A DNA stretch of 64,000 bases from Rufibacter psychrotolerans (GTDB lineage Bacteria; Bacteroidota; Bacteroidia; Cytophagales; Hymenobacteraceae), in assembly GCF_016924645.1 (NCBI RefSeq), contig NZ_JAFFJV010000011.1, forward strand, positions 186,001 to 250,000, read 5' to 3'. The position numbers were made by a program, and so were the translations under genes. This document shows, piece after piece, positions 33,983 through 42,685 of this stretch. Below the pieces are notes generated by a model. That model saw only the letters and a list, made by a program, of their open reading frames with translations. It ran no database searches and was not told the origin of the DNA. Position 1 is the stretch's first letter, and every line of letters starts with the position of its first letter.

Positions 33983-36583
33983 TTACTCTTTGGATTTATC
34001 TGCGGCCGGAGTTTCCTCTTCTGAGGAAGTCTCGTCTGGCAGGTCGTCTGAGGTGTCCCGGCTTACCCCATCGCTCTTGCGGTGGGTGAAGGTGAGCTCT
34101 TCCTTGCCCTCTTCGTAGTCAATCACAATGGTGTCTCCGTGGGCCAGTTCGGCTTTCAGGATTTCCTCCGCGATTGGGTCTTCCATGTACTTGGTGATGG
34201 CCCGGTTCAGCGGACGGGCACCATACTTAGAATCGTATCCTTTCTCGGCCACAAAGTCTTTGGCCTTATCGGTGATCTCAATGGTGTAGCCCAGTGTCTT
34301 GATACGGGTCAACAGCTTGGCAAGCGAGATATCAATGATTTTGTGGATATCTTCTTTGGCCAGTGAGTTGAACACGATCACGTCATCCAAGCGGTTCAGG
34401 AACTCAGGAGAGAACGTTTTCTTCAAGGCAGAAGCAATGGTGCCTTTCATGATGTCGTCCATGTTCTCCTGGCGGGTTTTGGTAGCGAAACCAACCCCAG
34501 CCCCGAAGTCCTGCAGGTCACGGGCCCCAATGTTGGAGGTCATGATGATGATGGTGTTCCGGAAGTCCACCTTACGGCCCAAACCATCGGTCAGCACACC
34601 GTCATCCAGCACTTGCAGGAGCAGGTTGTACACGTCTGGGTGCGCTTTCTCAATCTCATCCAACAGGACCACAGAGTAAGGCTTACGGCGGATCTTCTCA
34701 GTCAGCTGACCACCTTCTTCGTAACCCACGTATCCGGGAGGCGCTCCCACTAAGCGAGATACGCTGAATTTCTCCATGTACTCACTCATGTCAATACGTA
34801 CCAGGGCGTCTTCCTTGTCAAACAGGTAGGTAGCCAGCACTTTGGCCAACTCAGTTTTACCAACCCCTGTAGGACCTAAGAATACGAACGAACCGATAGG
34901 GCGTTTTGGATCTTTCAGGCCAACGCGGGTCCGCTGGATGGCTTTCACCAACTGAGTGATCGCTTTTTCCTGTCCAATCACTTTGCCTTTCAGCTCTTCG
35001 CCCATCTTGAGCAGCTTTTGGCTCTCGTTCTGGGCCACGCGGCTTACCGGAATACCGGTCATCATGGCGATTACCTCGGCCACGTTCTCTTCCTTCACGG
35101 CATAGCGCTTCTTCTTGGTTTCTTCTTCCCAAGATTTCTTAGCGGCGTCTAATTGGTCAAGAAGTTTCTTCTCTTTGTCACGCAGTTGAGCCGCCTCTTC
35201 GTATTTCTGGCTTTTCACCACGCGGTTCTTCTCATCCTTGATGTTCTCAATCTGCTGCTCCAGTTTCAGGATATCATCTGGCACCACAATGTTGTTGATG
35301 TGTACGCGGGCACCGGCCTCATCCAGAATGTCAATCGCCTTGTCTGGCAAGAAACGGTCGCTCATGTAGCGGTCACTCAACTTCACACAGGCCTCAATGG
35401 CTTTGTCTGAGTAGGTTACATGGTGGTGATCCTGATACTTATCTTTGATGTTGTGCAGAATCTCAATGGTTTCCTCTGGCGTGGTAGGATCTACCATCAC
35501 AATCTGGAAACGACGGGCCAAAGCACCATCTTTCTCGATGTACTGACGGTACTCATCCAACGTAGTCGCGCCAATGCATTGGATCTCACCGCGCGCCAAC
35601 GCAGGCTTGAACATGTTAGAGGCATCCAGCGAACCGGAGGCTCCACCAGCGCCCACAATGGTGTGCAGCTCATCAATGAACAGGATCACGTCAGGAGATT
35701 TCTCCAGCTCGTTCATCACGGCTTTCATGCGCTCTTCAAATTGGCCGCGGTATTTAGTACCGGCCACCAAAGAGGCCAGGTCTAAGGTTACCACACGCTT
35801 GCCGAACAGCACACGGGATACTTTCTTCTGGATGATGCGCAGGGCGAGGCCTTCGGCAATTGCCGTTTTACCTACCCCGGGTTCACCAATCAGGATGGGG
35901 TTATTTTTCTTACGGCGGCTCAGCACCTGGGCCACGCGCTCAATCTCTTTCTCACGGCCCACAATAGGGTCCAATTTGCCTTCCTCGGCTAACTTGGTGA
36001 GATCACGACCGAAGTTGTCCAGCACCGGAGTGCGGGATTTCTCAGTGCCCTTCTTGGCGGCAGCGCCCGCGCCTCCTTTGGAAGAGGAGCCGAAGAGTTT
36101 GTCGTTATCGTCGTTATCGTCGGTATCTGAGGAGGCGAGGGGGTTGTTAGCATGGTAATCTAACGAATCCCGGATGGCTTCATAGTTCACGTTGAATTTG
36201 GCTAAGGTTTGCGATGAAATATTATCCTCATCCCGCAAAATAGACAGCAACAGGTGCTCTGTACCTATAATGTCTGACTTGAAGATTTTGGCCTCCAGGT
36301 ACGTTATTTTCAGGACCTTCTCCGTCTGCTTGGTAAGCGGAATGCTACCGGTAATATTGGTATTAGGGCTGGCGGTATTCTTGGTGGCCTGCTCAAGTGC
36401 GTACTTAAGTTCCTCCATGGGTACCCCCAGCTTTTTAAGCAAGTTAATGGCGGTTCCTTCCCCTTCGCGGATCATTCCCAGAAGCAAATGCTCGGTGCCG
36501 ATGTAGTCGTGCCCCAAACGGATGGCTTCCTCGCGACTCAGAGAGATCACCTCTTTTACTCTATTTGAGAATTTGGCTTCCAT
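33983..36583 (-). CDS. clpC: ATP-dependent Clp protease ATP-binding subunit ClpC
   Basis: 866 residues. Unfolds proteins and feeds them to ClpP. Order: two Clp_N repeats (about 1-150; [22 protein letters not shown] and [16 protein letters not shown]), an acidic Asp/Asn linker ([12 protein letters not shown], about 155-167), AAA module 1 (Walker [14 protein letters not shown], about 235; Walker [10 protein letters not shown]), a UVR-like coiled middle region (about 420-485, [18 protein letters not shown]), AAA module 2 (Walker [28 protein letters not shown]), and the Clp D2 small domain. The tail (about 840-866, [24 protein letters not shown]) is acidic and makes the protein slightly long. The short middle region with UVR motif marks ClpC rather than ClpB. 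A terminator follows. Confidence 0.97.
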   Translation of the reverse strand: MEAKFSNRVKEVISLSREEAIRLGHDYIGTEHLLLGMIREGEGTAINLLKKLGVPMEELKYALEQATKNTASPNTNITGSIPLTKQTEKVLKITYLEAKIFKSDIIGTEHLLLSILRDEDNISSQTLAKFNVNYEAIRDSLDYHANNPLASSDTDDNDDNDKLFGSSSKGGAGAAAKKGTEKSRTPVLDNFGRDLTKLAEEGKLDPIVGREKEIERVAQVLSRRKKNNPILIGEPGVGKTAIAEGLALRIIQKKVSRVLFGKRVVTLDLASLVAGTKYRGQFEERMKAVMNELEKSPDVILFIDELHTIVGAGGASGSLDASNMFKPALARGEIQCIGATTLDEYRQYIEKDGALARRFQIVMVDPTTPEETIEILHNIKDKYQDHHHVTYSDKAIEACVKLSDRYMSDRFLPDKAIDILDEAGARVHINNIVVPDDILKLEQQIENIKDEKNRVVKSQKYEEAAQLRDKEKKLLDQLDAAKKSWEEETKKKRYAVKEENVAEVIAMMTGIPVSRVAQNESQKLLKMGEELKGKVIGQEKAITQLVKAIQRTRVGLKDPKRPIGSFVFLGPTGVGKTELAKVLATYLFDKEDALVRIDMSEYMEKFSVSRLVGAPPGYVGYEEGGQLTEKIRRKPYSVVLLDEIEKAHPDVYNLLLQVLDDGVLTDGLGRKVDFRNTIIIMTSNIGARDLQDFGAGVGFATKTRQENMDDIMKGTIASALKKTFSPEFLNRLDDVIVFNSLAKEDIHKIIDISLAKLLTRIKTLGYTIEITDKAKDFVAEKGYDSKYGARPLNRAITKYMEDPIAEEILKAELAHGDTIVIDYEEGKEELTFTHRKSDGVSRDTSDDLPDETSSEEETPAADKSKE

Positions 36584-36682
36584 GTAGTCTAGTCTAGTAA
36601 TTTGTTGTTGTGCGTAAGCTGCAACTGGTTGTTGCCTAGGCTTCTGCTATATTATGGTAAACAAGCTGAGTGGGGCAAATGT

Positions 36683-37300
36683 TCAACAGAAAGCCGCTGA
36701 GTTCTGTAGGTAAATAGATGCCTCTGGGCCAAGGTTAAACAACAAGTCCAGTATACTCAGGTTTGATGCAAATTGTTTGCCAAACACTTGTCGGTAGGGG
36801 CTAAGACGCAAATTGTCAGGCTCCTTTTTTGGGTGAAGCGCGTTGCGCCAATCCAACACCGGCTCCTCATAGGTTTTTACATACGTCTGAGTATAGCCTA
36901 TGGGTTTGTTTAACTTCAGGAATTTATTGAAAAGTTTGAATAAATCTAGGCTCAGCTCAAAAAGGTGCGCGGGCCGGCGGTCATACACGGCTTTGAGGTA
37001 GTCTGCGTAGAACTCAAAGAAGGGCGCGTTGCCGTACGCGCTCTGGATGGTGCGCCAGTGGATGTCGGTCCAGCGCTGGCTGTAATCTATCTCCAGCTCG
37101 GTGATCAGGGTTTTGCTGTTGCCCTTCACCACCGGGATGGAGAGCGGCACCACCCCCTGGGCCGTGAGGATGTGGCAGCGGTTGCGGTAGCTCTGTTTCT
37201 GGTAATGTTCATGGGCCTCCAACAGCAGTTCCTGGGCCCTGAAAGCCTGCTGAAAGTATAAAATACAGGGGTTGTACTGCAGTTCAGTTAATAAATGCAT
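36683..37300 (-). CDS. WbqC family protein
   Basis: 205 residues, cytoplasmic. WbqC-like proteins are found in polysaccharide clusters and elsewhere in Bacteroidota; their biochemical activity is not settled. Typical sequence: ELQYNPCILYFQQAFRAQELLLEAHEHYQKQSYRNRCHILTAQGVVPLSIPV near the start, then ITELEIDYSQRWTDIHWRTIQSAYGNAPFFEFYADYL, and PYRQVFGKQFASNLSILDLLFNLGPEASIYL near the end. It lies 99 nt downstream of the clpC start on the same strand; it has no clear partner. Confidence 0.88.
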   Translation of the reverse strand: MHLLTELQYNPCILYFQQAFRAQELLLEAHEHYQKQSYRNRCHILTAQGVVPLSIPVVKGNSKTLITELEIDYSQRWTDIHWRTIQSAYGNAPFFEFYADYLKAVYDRRPAHLFELSLDLFKLFNKFLKLNKPIGYTQTYVKTYEEPVLDWRNALHPKKEPDNLRLSPYRQVFGKQFASNLSILDLLFNLGPEASIYLQNSAAFC

Positions 37301-37669
37301 GAAAAAGTGCTATGGAACAGGTGCAAGTAAAGAAGTTTTCCAGGACTTGCAATTTTTAGGGAGCGCGGCAGGGGCTTTCGTTCAGGAAAGTGCCAGAGCT
37401 TTGCTGCCGGCTGCTCCCGGTGCAGGGCCCAAAAGTGGAGGAGTATCTGCCTCGCGCCCAACGCGCAGCCGCTCCCATAAGTAACGTAGCCAGGGCCGTT
37501 TTGGTGCCTATTTCCCAAAATCAGGGGCAAAACAGGAAACGCGGTATCCTGGAAGATACGGGCCCGGTGCGGCCGCGCAGAACTTTATGCCTTTACTTTG
37601 GCCTTTTATAAGCGCGCTCGTAAAGAGAGTGTACTGCCCAGCCAGGGCGAAACAAATTAGAGCAGAACC
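37301..37669. other. Divergent intergenic region (WbqC / LLM oxidoreductase)
   Basis: No gene seen. It holds one palindromic element (37498) and T-rich promoter-like sequence before the LLM gene (about 37585-37600). Short frames on both strands lack recognisable content. Confidence 0.4.
37498..37533. repeat. 36-nt palindromic element, copy 15
   Basis: GTTTTGGTGCCT to AGGGGCAAAAC, inner arms ATTT/AAAT around CCCA, in the divergent gap about 135 nt before the LLM gene start. Confidence 0.6.
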
Positions 37670-38683
37670 ATGAGTAAAAAGAAGTTAGAAGATATAAGCG
37701 TTTCGGTGCTGGACCTGGTGCCCATCCAGGAGGGAAAAACCGCCGCCGATGCCATCAAGAACGCCGTTGACCTGGCGCAACACGTGGAAAAATGGGGATA
37801 CCGGCGGTTCTGGATGGCCGAGCACCACAACTTTCCGGGCATCGCCAGTTCGGCTACCGCCGTCCTGATTGGGCACATCGCCCGGGAAACCTCCACCATC
37901 AGGGTGGGTTCTGGCGGCATCATGCTGCCCAACCACGCGCCGCTGGTAGTGGCCGAGCAGTTCGGGACCTTGGCCACGCTGTTCCCCGGGCGCATTGACC
38001 TGGGGCTGGGCCGGGCACCGGGTACAGACGGCCTCACCGCCATGGCCCTGCGCCGTGACCAGCACCAGTCGGTAGATGAGTTTCCGCAGAACGTGGTGGA
38101 AGTGTACAACTACCTGGGCGACCCCGACCCAGCGGCGAAAGTGCGGGCCGTGCCGGGCGAGGGAACCTACGTGCCCATCTGGATACTAGGCTCCAGCACC
38201 TTTGGCGCACAGCTGGCCGGTATCTTAGGCATGCCGTACGCGTTTGCCAGCCACTTTGCGCCCGCCATGCTGCACAGTGCCATACAGGTGTACCGCGACA
38301 GCTTCAAGCCGGTGGGCAACCTGAAGGAACCTTACGTGATGGCCGGCGTGAACGTAGTGGCCGCCGACACCCAGGAAGAAGCCGCTTACCTGGCCACTAC
38401 CATGTACCGTTCCTTCCTGGGGGTGATCAGGGGGACCGCGGGTTTGATGCAGCCGCCCGTGGAAAGCATGGATGGCCTCTGGGATGCCTCTGAGCAGTAC
38501 GCGGTGCAGAACATGCTGCGCTGCTCGTTTGTGGGCAACCCCGAGACCGTGAAAGAAGGTTTGCAGCGGTTTGTGGACCAGACCCAGGTAGACGAGGTGA
38601 TTGTGACCAGCAGCATCTATGACCATGCCGCTCGCCTGCATTCCTATGAGCTCATCTCCGGTTTCTTCAAGAAGCCCAACTAA
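37670..38683 (+). CDS. LLM class flavin-dependent oxidoreductase
   Basis: 337 residues, a bacterial-luciferase-like TIM barrel that uses reduced flavin. Motifs: [41 protein letters not shown], the flavin-site [44 protein letters not shown], and [31 protein letters not shown]. This subgroup matches the uncharacterised alkanal-monooxygenase-like YhbW proteins. The substrate is unknown. It is transcribed alone and closed by a long terminator. Confidence 0.92.
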   Translation: MSKKKLEDISVSVLDLVPIQEGKTAADAIKNAVDLAQHVEKWGYRRFWMAEHHNFPGIASSATAVLIGHIARETSTIRVGSGGIMLPNHAPLVVAEQFGTLATLFPGRIDLGLGRAPGTDGLTAMALRRDQHQSVDEFPQNVVEVYNYLGDPDPAAKVRAVPGEGTYVPIWILGSSTFGAQLAGILGMPYAFASHFAPAMLHSAIQVYRDSFKPVGNLKEPYVMAGVNVVAADTQEEAAYLATTMYRSFLGVIRGTAGLMQPPVESMDGLWDASEQYAVQNMLRCSFVGNPETVKEGLQRFVDQTQVDEVIVTSSIYDHAARLHSYELISGFFKKPN

Positions 38684-38701
38684 TCCGCAGGACAACTCCA
38701 G

Positions 38702-38762
38702 AAAGCCGCCCCAGGCGGGAAAGTAGCTCAATGCCACTTTCCCGCTTGGGGCGGCTTTTCTT
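38702..38762 (+). terminator. Long rho-independent terminator
   Basis: A stem of about 23 bp (AAAGCCGCCCCA-G-GCGGGAAAGT with its complement) around an 11-nt loop, then TTTTCTTTT, 19 nt after the LLM gene stop. Confidence 0.92.
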
Positions 38763-38863
38763 TTGGGTAGAACGGACTTGCGCGCAGGCGCCGAAGGCCA
38801 GACTCAGACTGCCGGAATTTGCGTTTGCGTGTTACCTTTGTGGCGGCAGAGCGGGAATTTCCT

Positions 38864-38899
38864 GTTTTCGGCCGGTTTCTCTGAAAATGCAACAAAATC
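38864..38899. repeat. 36-nt palindromic element, copy 16, overlapping a start codon
   Basis: GTTTTCGGCCGG to CAACAAAATC. The right arm contains the ATG (38887) of the lysophospholipid acyltransferase gene, so the first four codons are part of the element. Pairing in the right arm is degenerate. Confidence 0.5.
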
Positions 38900-39834
38900 A
38901 ATCTACTGCCTCCGCCACCCGCCCAGCGCTTACCGCCGGTCAGCTGCCCTTGTGGTGGTTGCTGAAGGGCATCTCGCTTTTGCCGTTCCCGGTGCTGTAT
39001 GCTTTTTCCACGTGTTTGTATGGGATTATGTACCACGTGGTGGGCTACCGCAAGAAAGTGGTGCGGCAGAACCTGCAACGCTCTTTCCCCGGCAAAAGCG
39101 CCGCCGAGCTGAAGCAGATTGAAAAGCAGTTCTTCCTGAACTTAACCGACCTCATTGTAGAATGCCTGAAACTGATTTCGCTCTCGCCTACGGATTTGCG
39201 AAAGAGAGTGACCTCAGTTGGAAGTGAGAAGGTAATTCAAATGCTTGCCAGCGGAAGGCCGGTCATGATTTTAGGGGCGCATTTGGGCAATTGGGAATAC
39301 ATGTCTGCTGCCGGAAACAGCATTTTCGCATTTCCTATTGACGGCGTGTACAAACCGCTGGCCAGTTCCTTTTTTGAGGAGTTCATGAAGTTTATGCGAG
39401 GCCGGTTCGGGATCAACCTGGTTCGCATGAAAGACACCTTGCGCCATATTATCAGGCACAGAAATCAGCAACGAATCCTGACCCTGTTATCAGACCAAGT
39501 TCCGCCCTACGGTGAAATTCAGTACTGGACTACTTTCCTGCACCAGGACACTCCCTTTTATGTGGGAGCTGAGAAACTGAGAACATCCTTTAACTTCCCT
39601 ACTTTTTTCGTTGGCATGCGCCACCTCAGGCGCGGGTATTACCAGATTGAGTTTCAGGAGTTGCTGCCCGCCCCATCAGAGGAAGTACAGGAAGAGGGCC
39701 ACCCGCTCACCGATGCCTTCGCCCGTAGGCTGGAGCAGTGGGTTGAAGCTCACCCCGCCGAGTACCTGTGGTCGCACAAACGCTGGAAACACAAGCGGCC
39801 GCAGCCCGAGGCAGCGGCTAGTCCTGAGGCTTGA
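38887..39834 (+). CDS. Lysophospholipid acyltransferase family protein (LpxL/HtrB-like)
   Basis: 315 residues from the ATG at 38887 (MQQNQSTASATRP); the longer upstream frame crosses the terminator and a -7-like box and is not believable. One N-terminal membrane segment (about 30-52, ISLLPFPVLYAFSTCLYGIMYHVVGY) is followed by the acyltransferase domain: RKKVVRQNLQRSFPGKSAAE, the catalytic motif ILGAHLGNWEY, DGVYKPLASSFFEEFM, and LSDQVPPYGEIQYWTTFLHQDTPFYVG. Members add the secondary acyl chains to Kdo2-lipid A at the inner membrane. A TACCTTTG box at 38833-38840 may be its promoter element. Confidence 0.92.
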   Translation: MQQNQSTASATRPALTAGQLPLWWLLKGISLLPFPVLYAFSTCLYGIMYHVVGYRKKVVRQNLQRSFPGKSAAELKQIEKQFFLNLTDLIVECLKLISLSPTDLRKRVTSVGSEKVIQMLASGRPVMILGAHLGNWEYMSAAGNSIFAFPIDGVYKPLASSFFEEFMKFMRGRFGINLVRMKDTLRHIIRHRNQQRILTLLSDQVPPYGEIQYWTTFLHQDTPFYVGAEKLRTSFNFPTFFVGMRHLRRGYYQIEFQELLPAPSEEVQEEGHPLTDAFARRLEQWVEAHPAEYLWSHKRWKHKRPQPEAAASPEA

Positions 39835-39876
39835 GTGCTGAGTTCAGAGTTGGGTCCAAATTCGATGCTTCATCAT

Positions 39877-39920
39877 AACAACGAAGCCCTACCAGTACTT
39901 GGCAGGGCTTCGTTGTTTTT
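39877..39920. terminator. Bidirectional terminator
   Basis: AACAACGAAGCCCT-A-CCA pairs with TGG-C-AGGGCTTCGTTGTT, then TTT. It sits between the convergent acyltransferase and tsaC genes. Confidence 0.9.
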
Positions 39921-39950
39921 GAGCGCTTCTTGGGAAATCAGCCTAAAAAT
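39915..39950. repeat. 36-nt palindromic element, copy 17 (degenerate)
   Basis: GTTTTTGAGCG to CAGCCTAAAAAT. Left end shared with the terminator tail; inner pairing is weak. Confidence 0.45.
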
Positions 39951-40001
39951 AACTTAGGCTTCTTTTGACTCAAGACTCAGCACTCAAGACTCAGGACTAA
40001 A

Positions 40002-40631
40002 TCACAGGTAATCCTCAATGATGCCGGCTCCCTGGCGGAAGACCTCAAACGCATCGTTCTCGCAGTTGACTACGGTAGAGGCCACGTTGTTGCCGTAGCC
40101 GCCGTCAATGACCAGGTCTACCAGGTTGCGGTATTTCTCATAGATCAGCTCGGGGTCGGTGGTGTACTCAACTACTTCGTCCTCGTCGTGGATGGAGGTA
40201 GACACAATGGGGTTGCCCAGTTCCCGCACAATGGCCAGGGGAATGTTGTTGTCCGGAATCCGGATGCCCACGGTTTCTTTGCGCTTGCCCCCAATCTTGG
40301 GCACCTTGCTGCTGGCCTCCAGCACAAACGTGAACGGCCCCGGCAAGGCCTTCTTCATCACCTTGTAGGTCTGTGTGGAGATCTTGGCGTAGTCTGAGAT
40401 GTGGGTAAGGTCATGGCAGATAAACGACAGATGGGCTTTGGCCGGGTTAAGGCCCCTGATCTGACAAAGGCGCTCCACCGCGCGGGCGTTGTGCAGGTCG
40501 CAGCCCAAGCCGTAGATGGTGTCGGTGGGGTAGATGACCAGTCCGCCTTTTTTGAGGATGTCCACTGCCTGGGCAATTCCTTTGCCTTGTGGGTTGTCTG
40601 GGTGAATCCGGAGCAAGGTAGCTTGTGCCAT
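40002..40631 (-). CDS. L-threonylcarbamoyladenylate synthase (Sua5/YciO/YrdC family)
   Basis: 209 residues. Makes threonylcarbamoyl-AMP for the t6A modification of tRNAs that read ANN codons. Visible: GIAQAVDILKKGGLVIYPTDTIYGLGCDLHNARAVERLCQIRG, KKALPGPFTFVLEASSKVP, GIRIPDNNIPLAIVRELGNPIVSTSIH. The KxR..SxN-type binding signature is less regular, which is closer to the YciO branch than to TsaC of E. coli, so the exact role carries some doubt. Two nt upstream of its ATG begins a TTAGCACAT-rich repeat found also before the divergent mltG. Confidence 0.9.
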   Translation of the reverse strand: MAQATLLRIHPDNPQGKGIAQAVDILKKGGLVIYPTDTIYGLGCDLHNARAVERLCQIRGLNPAKAHLSFICHDLTHISDYAKISTQTYKVMKKALPGPFTFVLEASSKVPKIGGKRKETVGIRIPDNNIPLAIVRELGNPIVSTSIHDEDEVVEYTTDPELIYEKYRNLVDLVIDGGYGNNVASTVVNCENDAFEVFRQGAGIIEDYL

Positions 40632-40633
40632 GG

Positions 40634-40672
40634 TTAATGTGCTAATGAGTAAATGTGCTGATGTGCTAATTT
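40634..40672 (-). repeat. TTAGCACAT-rich leader repeat, tsaC copy
   Basis: Read on the minus strand: AATTAGCACATCAGCACATT, a short ACTC link, then ATTAGCACATTAA, ending 2 nt before the start codon. It matches the mltG copy at nearly every base in the same orientation relative to the gene. Confidence 0.8.
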
Positions 40673-40791
40673 AGGATGCGGCTTGTAATCCGCTAACGGG
40701 TTTTGTGAATCAGTTAACCTATAAATGAATTCCAACTTTAAAAAGTAGTTTCTTGTCACGTTTCAGTGCATACGCTTAAACCCAGAATTCC

Positions 40792-40827
40792 GTTTTTAAG
40801 TCGGTTTGCAGAAAACTGCCTTAAAAC
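40792..40827. repeat. 36-nt palindromic element, copy 18
   Basis: GTTTTTAAGTCGG to CTGCCTTAAAAC, inner arms GGTTT/AAAAC around GCAG. It lies in the middle of the divergent tsaC-mltG gap. Confidence 0.65.
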
Positions 40828-40883
40828 ATAAGGCCGGACCTCAGTTGTTTGGAACCTCAGCGGGTAGGGGATCTTAAAGCACC

Positions 40884-40921
40884 AATTAGCACATCAGCAC
40901 ATTTCCCCATTAGCACATTAA
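40884..40921 (+). repeat. TTAGCACAT-rich leader repeat, mltG copy
   Basis: AATTAGCACATCAGCACATT, link TCCC, CATTAGCACATTAA, ending 19 nt before the mltG ATG. A TACCTTTG box (40927-40934) lies between repeat and start codon. If that box is the promoter the repeat would be upstream of transcription rather than in the leader. Confidence 0.8.
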
Positions 40922-40940
40922 ATTTGTACCTTTGCCTACT

Positions 40941-42032
40941 ATGTCAGAACAAAACATACCCGTTACGCCCGGTCCCAGAAGGTCGGCGCGTAAACCTCGT
41001 AAAACCAGCAAGTGGACGTACGTCTTAGTGGTGTTCATGTTCCTGTTTGTGTGCTTCTCTTACTACGCCTACCAGATTGTGTACACCGCCAACGTAGAGA
41101 ACAAAGGGGAGCCGGTTTATGTGCTCATCCCCAAAGGGGCCACCTATGAGCAGGCCATGGACTCCATTGATGCCAAGAAAGTGATCATTGACCGGCTCTC
41201 GTTCCGGTTCATGGCCAAGCTGATGGATTACCCCGAGCTGGTGAAACCCGGCCGCTACGAGCTCAAAGACGGCATGACCAATTACCGGCTCATTGCCAAG
41301 CTGCGGTCCGGCGACCAGGACCCCGTGAAGCTGACCTATACCAACGTGCGCCTCAAGAAAGACCTGGCCCAGAAACTGAGCACCTTTATTGACTCCTCGC
41401 CCGCCGAGATTGATTCGCTGCTCAACAGCCCCGCGTTCACGCAGAAGCTGGGCTTTGACACCACCACCATCCTGGCCATGTTCATCCCCAACACCTATGA
41501 GCTGTACTGGACCACCCCGGCCCCGGAGATGATGGAGCGCATGAAGAAGGAATACGACAACTTCTGGACCAAGGAGCGCGAGGCCAAGGCCAAAGACCTG
41601 GGCCTGAGCAAGGTGGAGGTGTCGGTGCTGGCCTCCATTGTGCAGGCCGAGCAGAGCGTGCACGCCGATGAGCGGCCCCGCATTGCCGGCGTGTACCTGA
41701 ACCGCCTGGAGCGCGGCATGGCCCTGGAGGCCGACCCCACCGTGGTGTACGCCGTGGGCGATTTCAGCATCCGCCGGGTTCTGCTCAAGCACCTGCGCAC
41801 GCCCTCGCCCTACAACACGTACCTGAACAAAGGCCTGCCGCCGGGGCCCATCAACCTGCCGTCTATTTCCTCTATCAACGCGGTGCTGAACCCTGAGCGG
41901 CACGAGTACCTGTACTTCTGCGCCAAGGAAGACTTTTCGGGGTACCACGCCTTTGCCGTGACCATGGCCGAGCACAAACGGAACGCCCAGCGTTTCCACG
42001 CCGCCATGAACCAACGCAACATCATGAAATAA
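40941..42032 (+). CDS. mltG: Endolytic murein transglycosylase MltG
   Basis: 363 residues from the ATG at 40941 (MSEQNIPVTPG); an in-frame TTG upstream is less likely. A basic N-terminus leads into one membrane helix (about 25-45, WTYVLVVFMFLFVCFSYYAY), so the enzyme is anchored in the inner membrane and acts in the periplasm. A LysM-like part (about 55-140) precedes the YceG catalytic domain (about 160-355) with the catalytic Glu in VLASIVQAEQSVHADERPRIAGVYLNRLERGMALEADPTVVYA and the late motif SPYNTYLNKGLPPGPINLPSISSINAVLNP. It cuts nascent glycan strands and is thought to end their synthesis. A near-perfect palindrome starts 6 nt after the stop. Confidence 0.96.
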   Translation: MSEQNIPVTPGPRRSARKPRKTSKWTYVLVVFMFLFVCFSYYAYQIVYTANVENKGEPVYVLIPKGATYEQAMDSIDAKKVIIDRLSFRFMAKLMDYPELVKPGRYELKDGMTNYRLIAKLRSGDQDPVKLTYTNVRLKKDLAQKLSTFIDSSPAEIDSLLNSPAFTQKLGFDTTTILAMFIPNTYELYWTTPAPEMMERMKKEYDNFWTKEREAKAKDLGLSKVEVSVLASIVQAEQSVHADERPRIAGVYLNRLERGMALEADPTVVYAVGDFSIRRVLLKHLRTPSPYNTYLNKGLPPGPINLPSISSINAVLNPERHEYLYFCAKEDFSGYHAFAVTMAEHKRNAQRFHAAMNQRNIMK

Positions 42033-42038
42033 CCTGCC

Positions 42039-42076
42039 CGTTTAGGAGCTGATTTTGGAAAATCGGCTCCTAAACG
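42039..42076. repeat. 36-nt palindromic element, copy 19 (near-perfect)
   Basis: Two 18-nt arms, CGTTTAGGAGC-T-GATTTT and its complement, separated by only GG. The single mismatch T/G would pair as a U-G wobble in RNA. It follows the mltG stop by 6 nt. Confidence 0.85.
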
Positions 42077-42202
42077 CTTTTCAGGAACCCGGCTTTTGGG
42101 GCCCGGTCCTGGAGCTAGCCGGCGGCAGGGCAGGGGCAGAAAGGCCCGGAGCATCTGACCCATTCCTCCGGCAGCGTCCGGCCTAGCCGGCCAACGGGGC
42201 TT

Positions 42203-42242
42203 CTGTTTTGGGCGGGTTTTCCAGGAAACAGGCTTAAAACAG
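42203..42242. repeat. 36-nt palindromic element, copy 20
   Basis: CTGTTTTGGGC to GCTTAAAACAG, inner arms GTTTT/AAAC around CCAGG; core 42205-42240. It ends 29 nt before the GTG start of the thioesterase gene, so this one intergenic gap holds two copies. Confidence 0.7.
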
Positions 42243-42271
42243 GTCCGCAACCTACTTAAACGACTAGAACT

Positions 42272-42685
42272 GTGTTTACATCTGACGTGCAGATACGCGT
42301 GCGCTACGCCGAGACCGATCAAATGGGCTACGTGTACTACGGCAACTACGGCGCCTACTATGAAGTGGCCCGCACCGAGACGTTCCGGAAGCTGGGCATC
42401 AACTACAAGGTGATGGAGCAGGAGGGCGTCATGATGCCGGTGCTGGAGCTGCGCTGCAAGTACATCAGGCCCGCCCGCTATGACGACCTGCTTACCGTGA
42501 AGCTTTTCCTGAAGAACAAGCCCCACGGGGCCCGCATCAAGTTTGAGTACGAGGTGTACAATGAGGAGCAGGTGCTGCTGAACGTGGGCGAAACCATTAT
42601 GGTGTTTGTGGACATGAAGACCGGCCGGCCCACGGGCATACCGCACTACATCCATGACCAGCTAGATCCTTACTTTACCGCATGA
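42272..42685 (+). CDS. Acyl-CoA thioesterase (YbgC/4HBT hot-dog family)
   Basis: 137 residues starting at GTG (42272); a stop lies 15 nt upstream in frame and no ATG is near. The hot-dog fold signature of the 4-hydroxybenzoyl-CoA thioesterase/YbgC group is clear: VRYAETDQMGYVYYGNYGAYYEVARTETFRKLGI, in which the Asp of ETDQMG is the usual catalytic residue, then LRCKYIRPARYDDLLTV. It hydrolyses acyl-CoA thioesters; substrate length is unknown. Its stop overlaps the ATG of the YihY gene by 4 bp (ATGA), so the two are co-translated, which suggests a link to membrane lipids. Confidence 0.93.
   Translation: MFTSDVQIRVRYAETDQMGYVYYGNYGAYYEVARTETFRKLGINYKVMEQEGVMMPVLELRCKYIRPARYDDLLTVKLFLKNKPHGARIKFEYEVYNEEQVLLNVGETIMVFVDMKTGRPTGIPHYIHDQLDPYFTA

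Larger units (their letters stand above)
39821..39997. repeat. 23-bp inverted repeat pair around a convergent gap
   Basis: 39821-39843 (GTCCTGAG-G-CTTGAGTGCTGAGT) and 39975-39997 are reverse complements apart from one base. The left copy overlaps the last codons and stop of the acyltransferase gene; the right copy ends five bases before the stop of tsaC. The right copy is also part of two direct 13-bp repeats ACTCAAGACTCAG (39968 and 39982). Confidence 0.75.

Noticed and set aside
41025..42014. Minus-strand 329-codon frame opposite mltG
   Set aside because: Antisense shadow; His/Gly/Val-rich translation without motifs.
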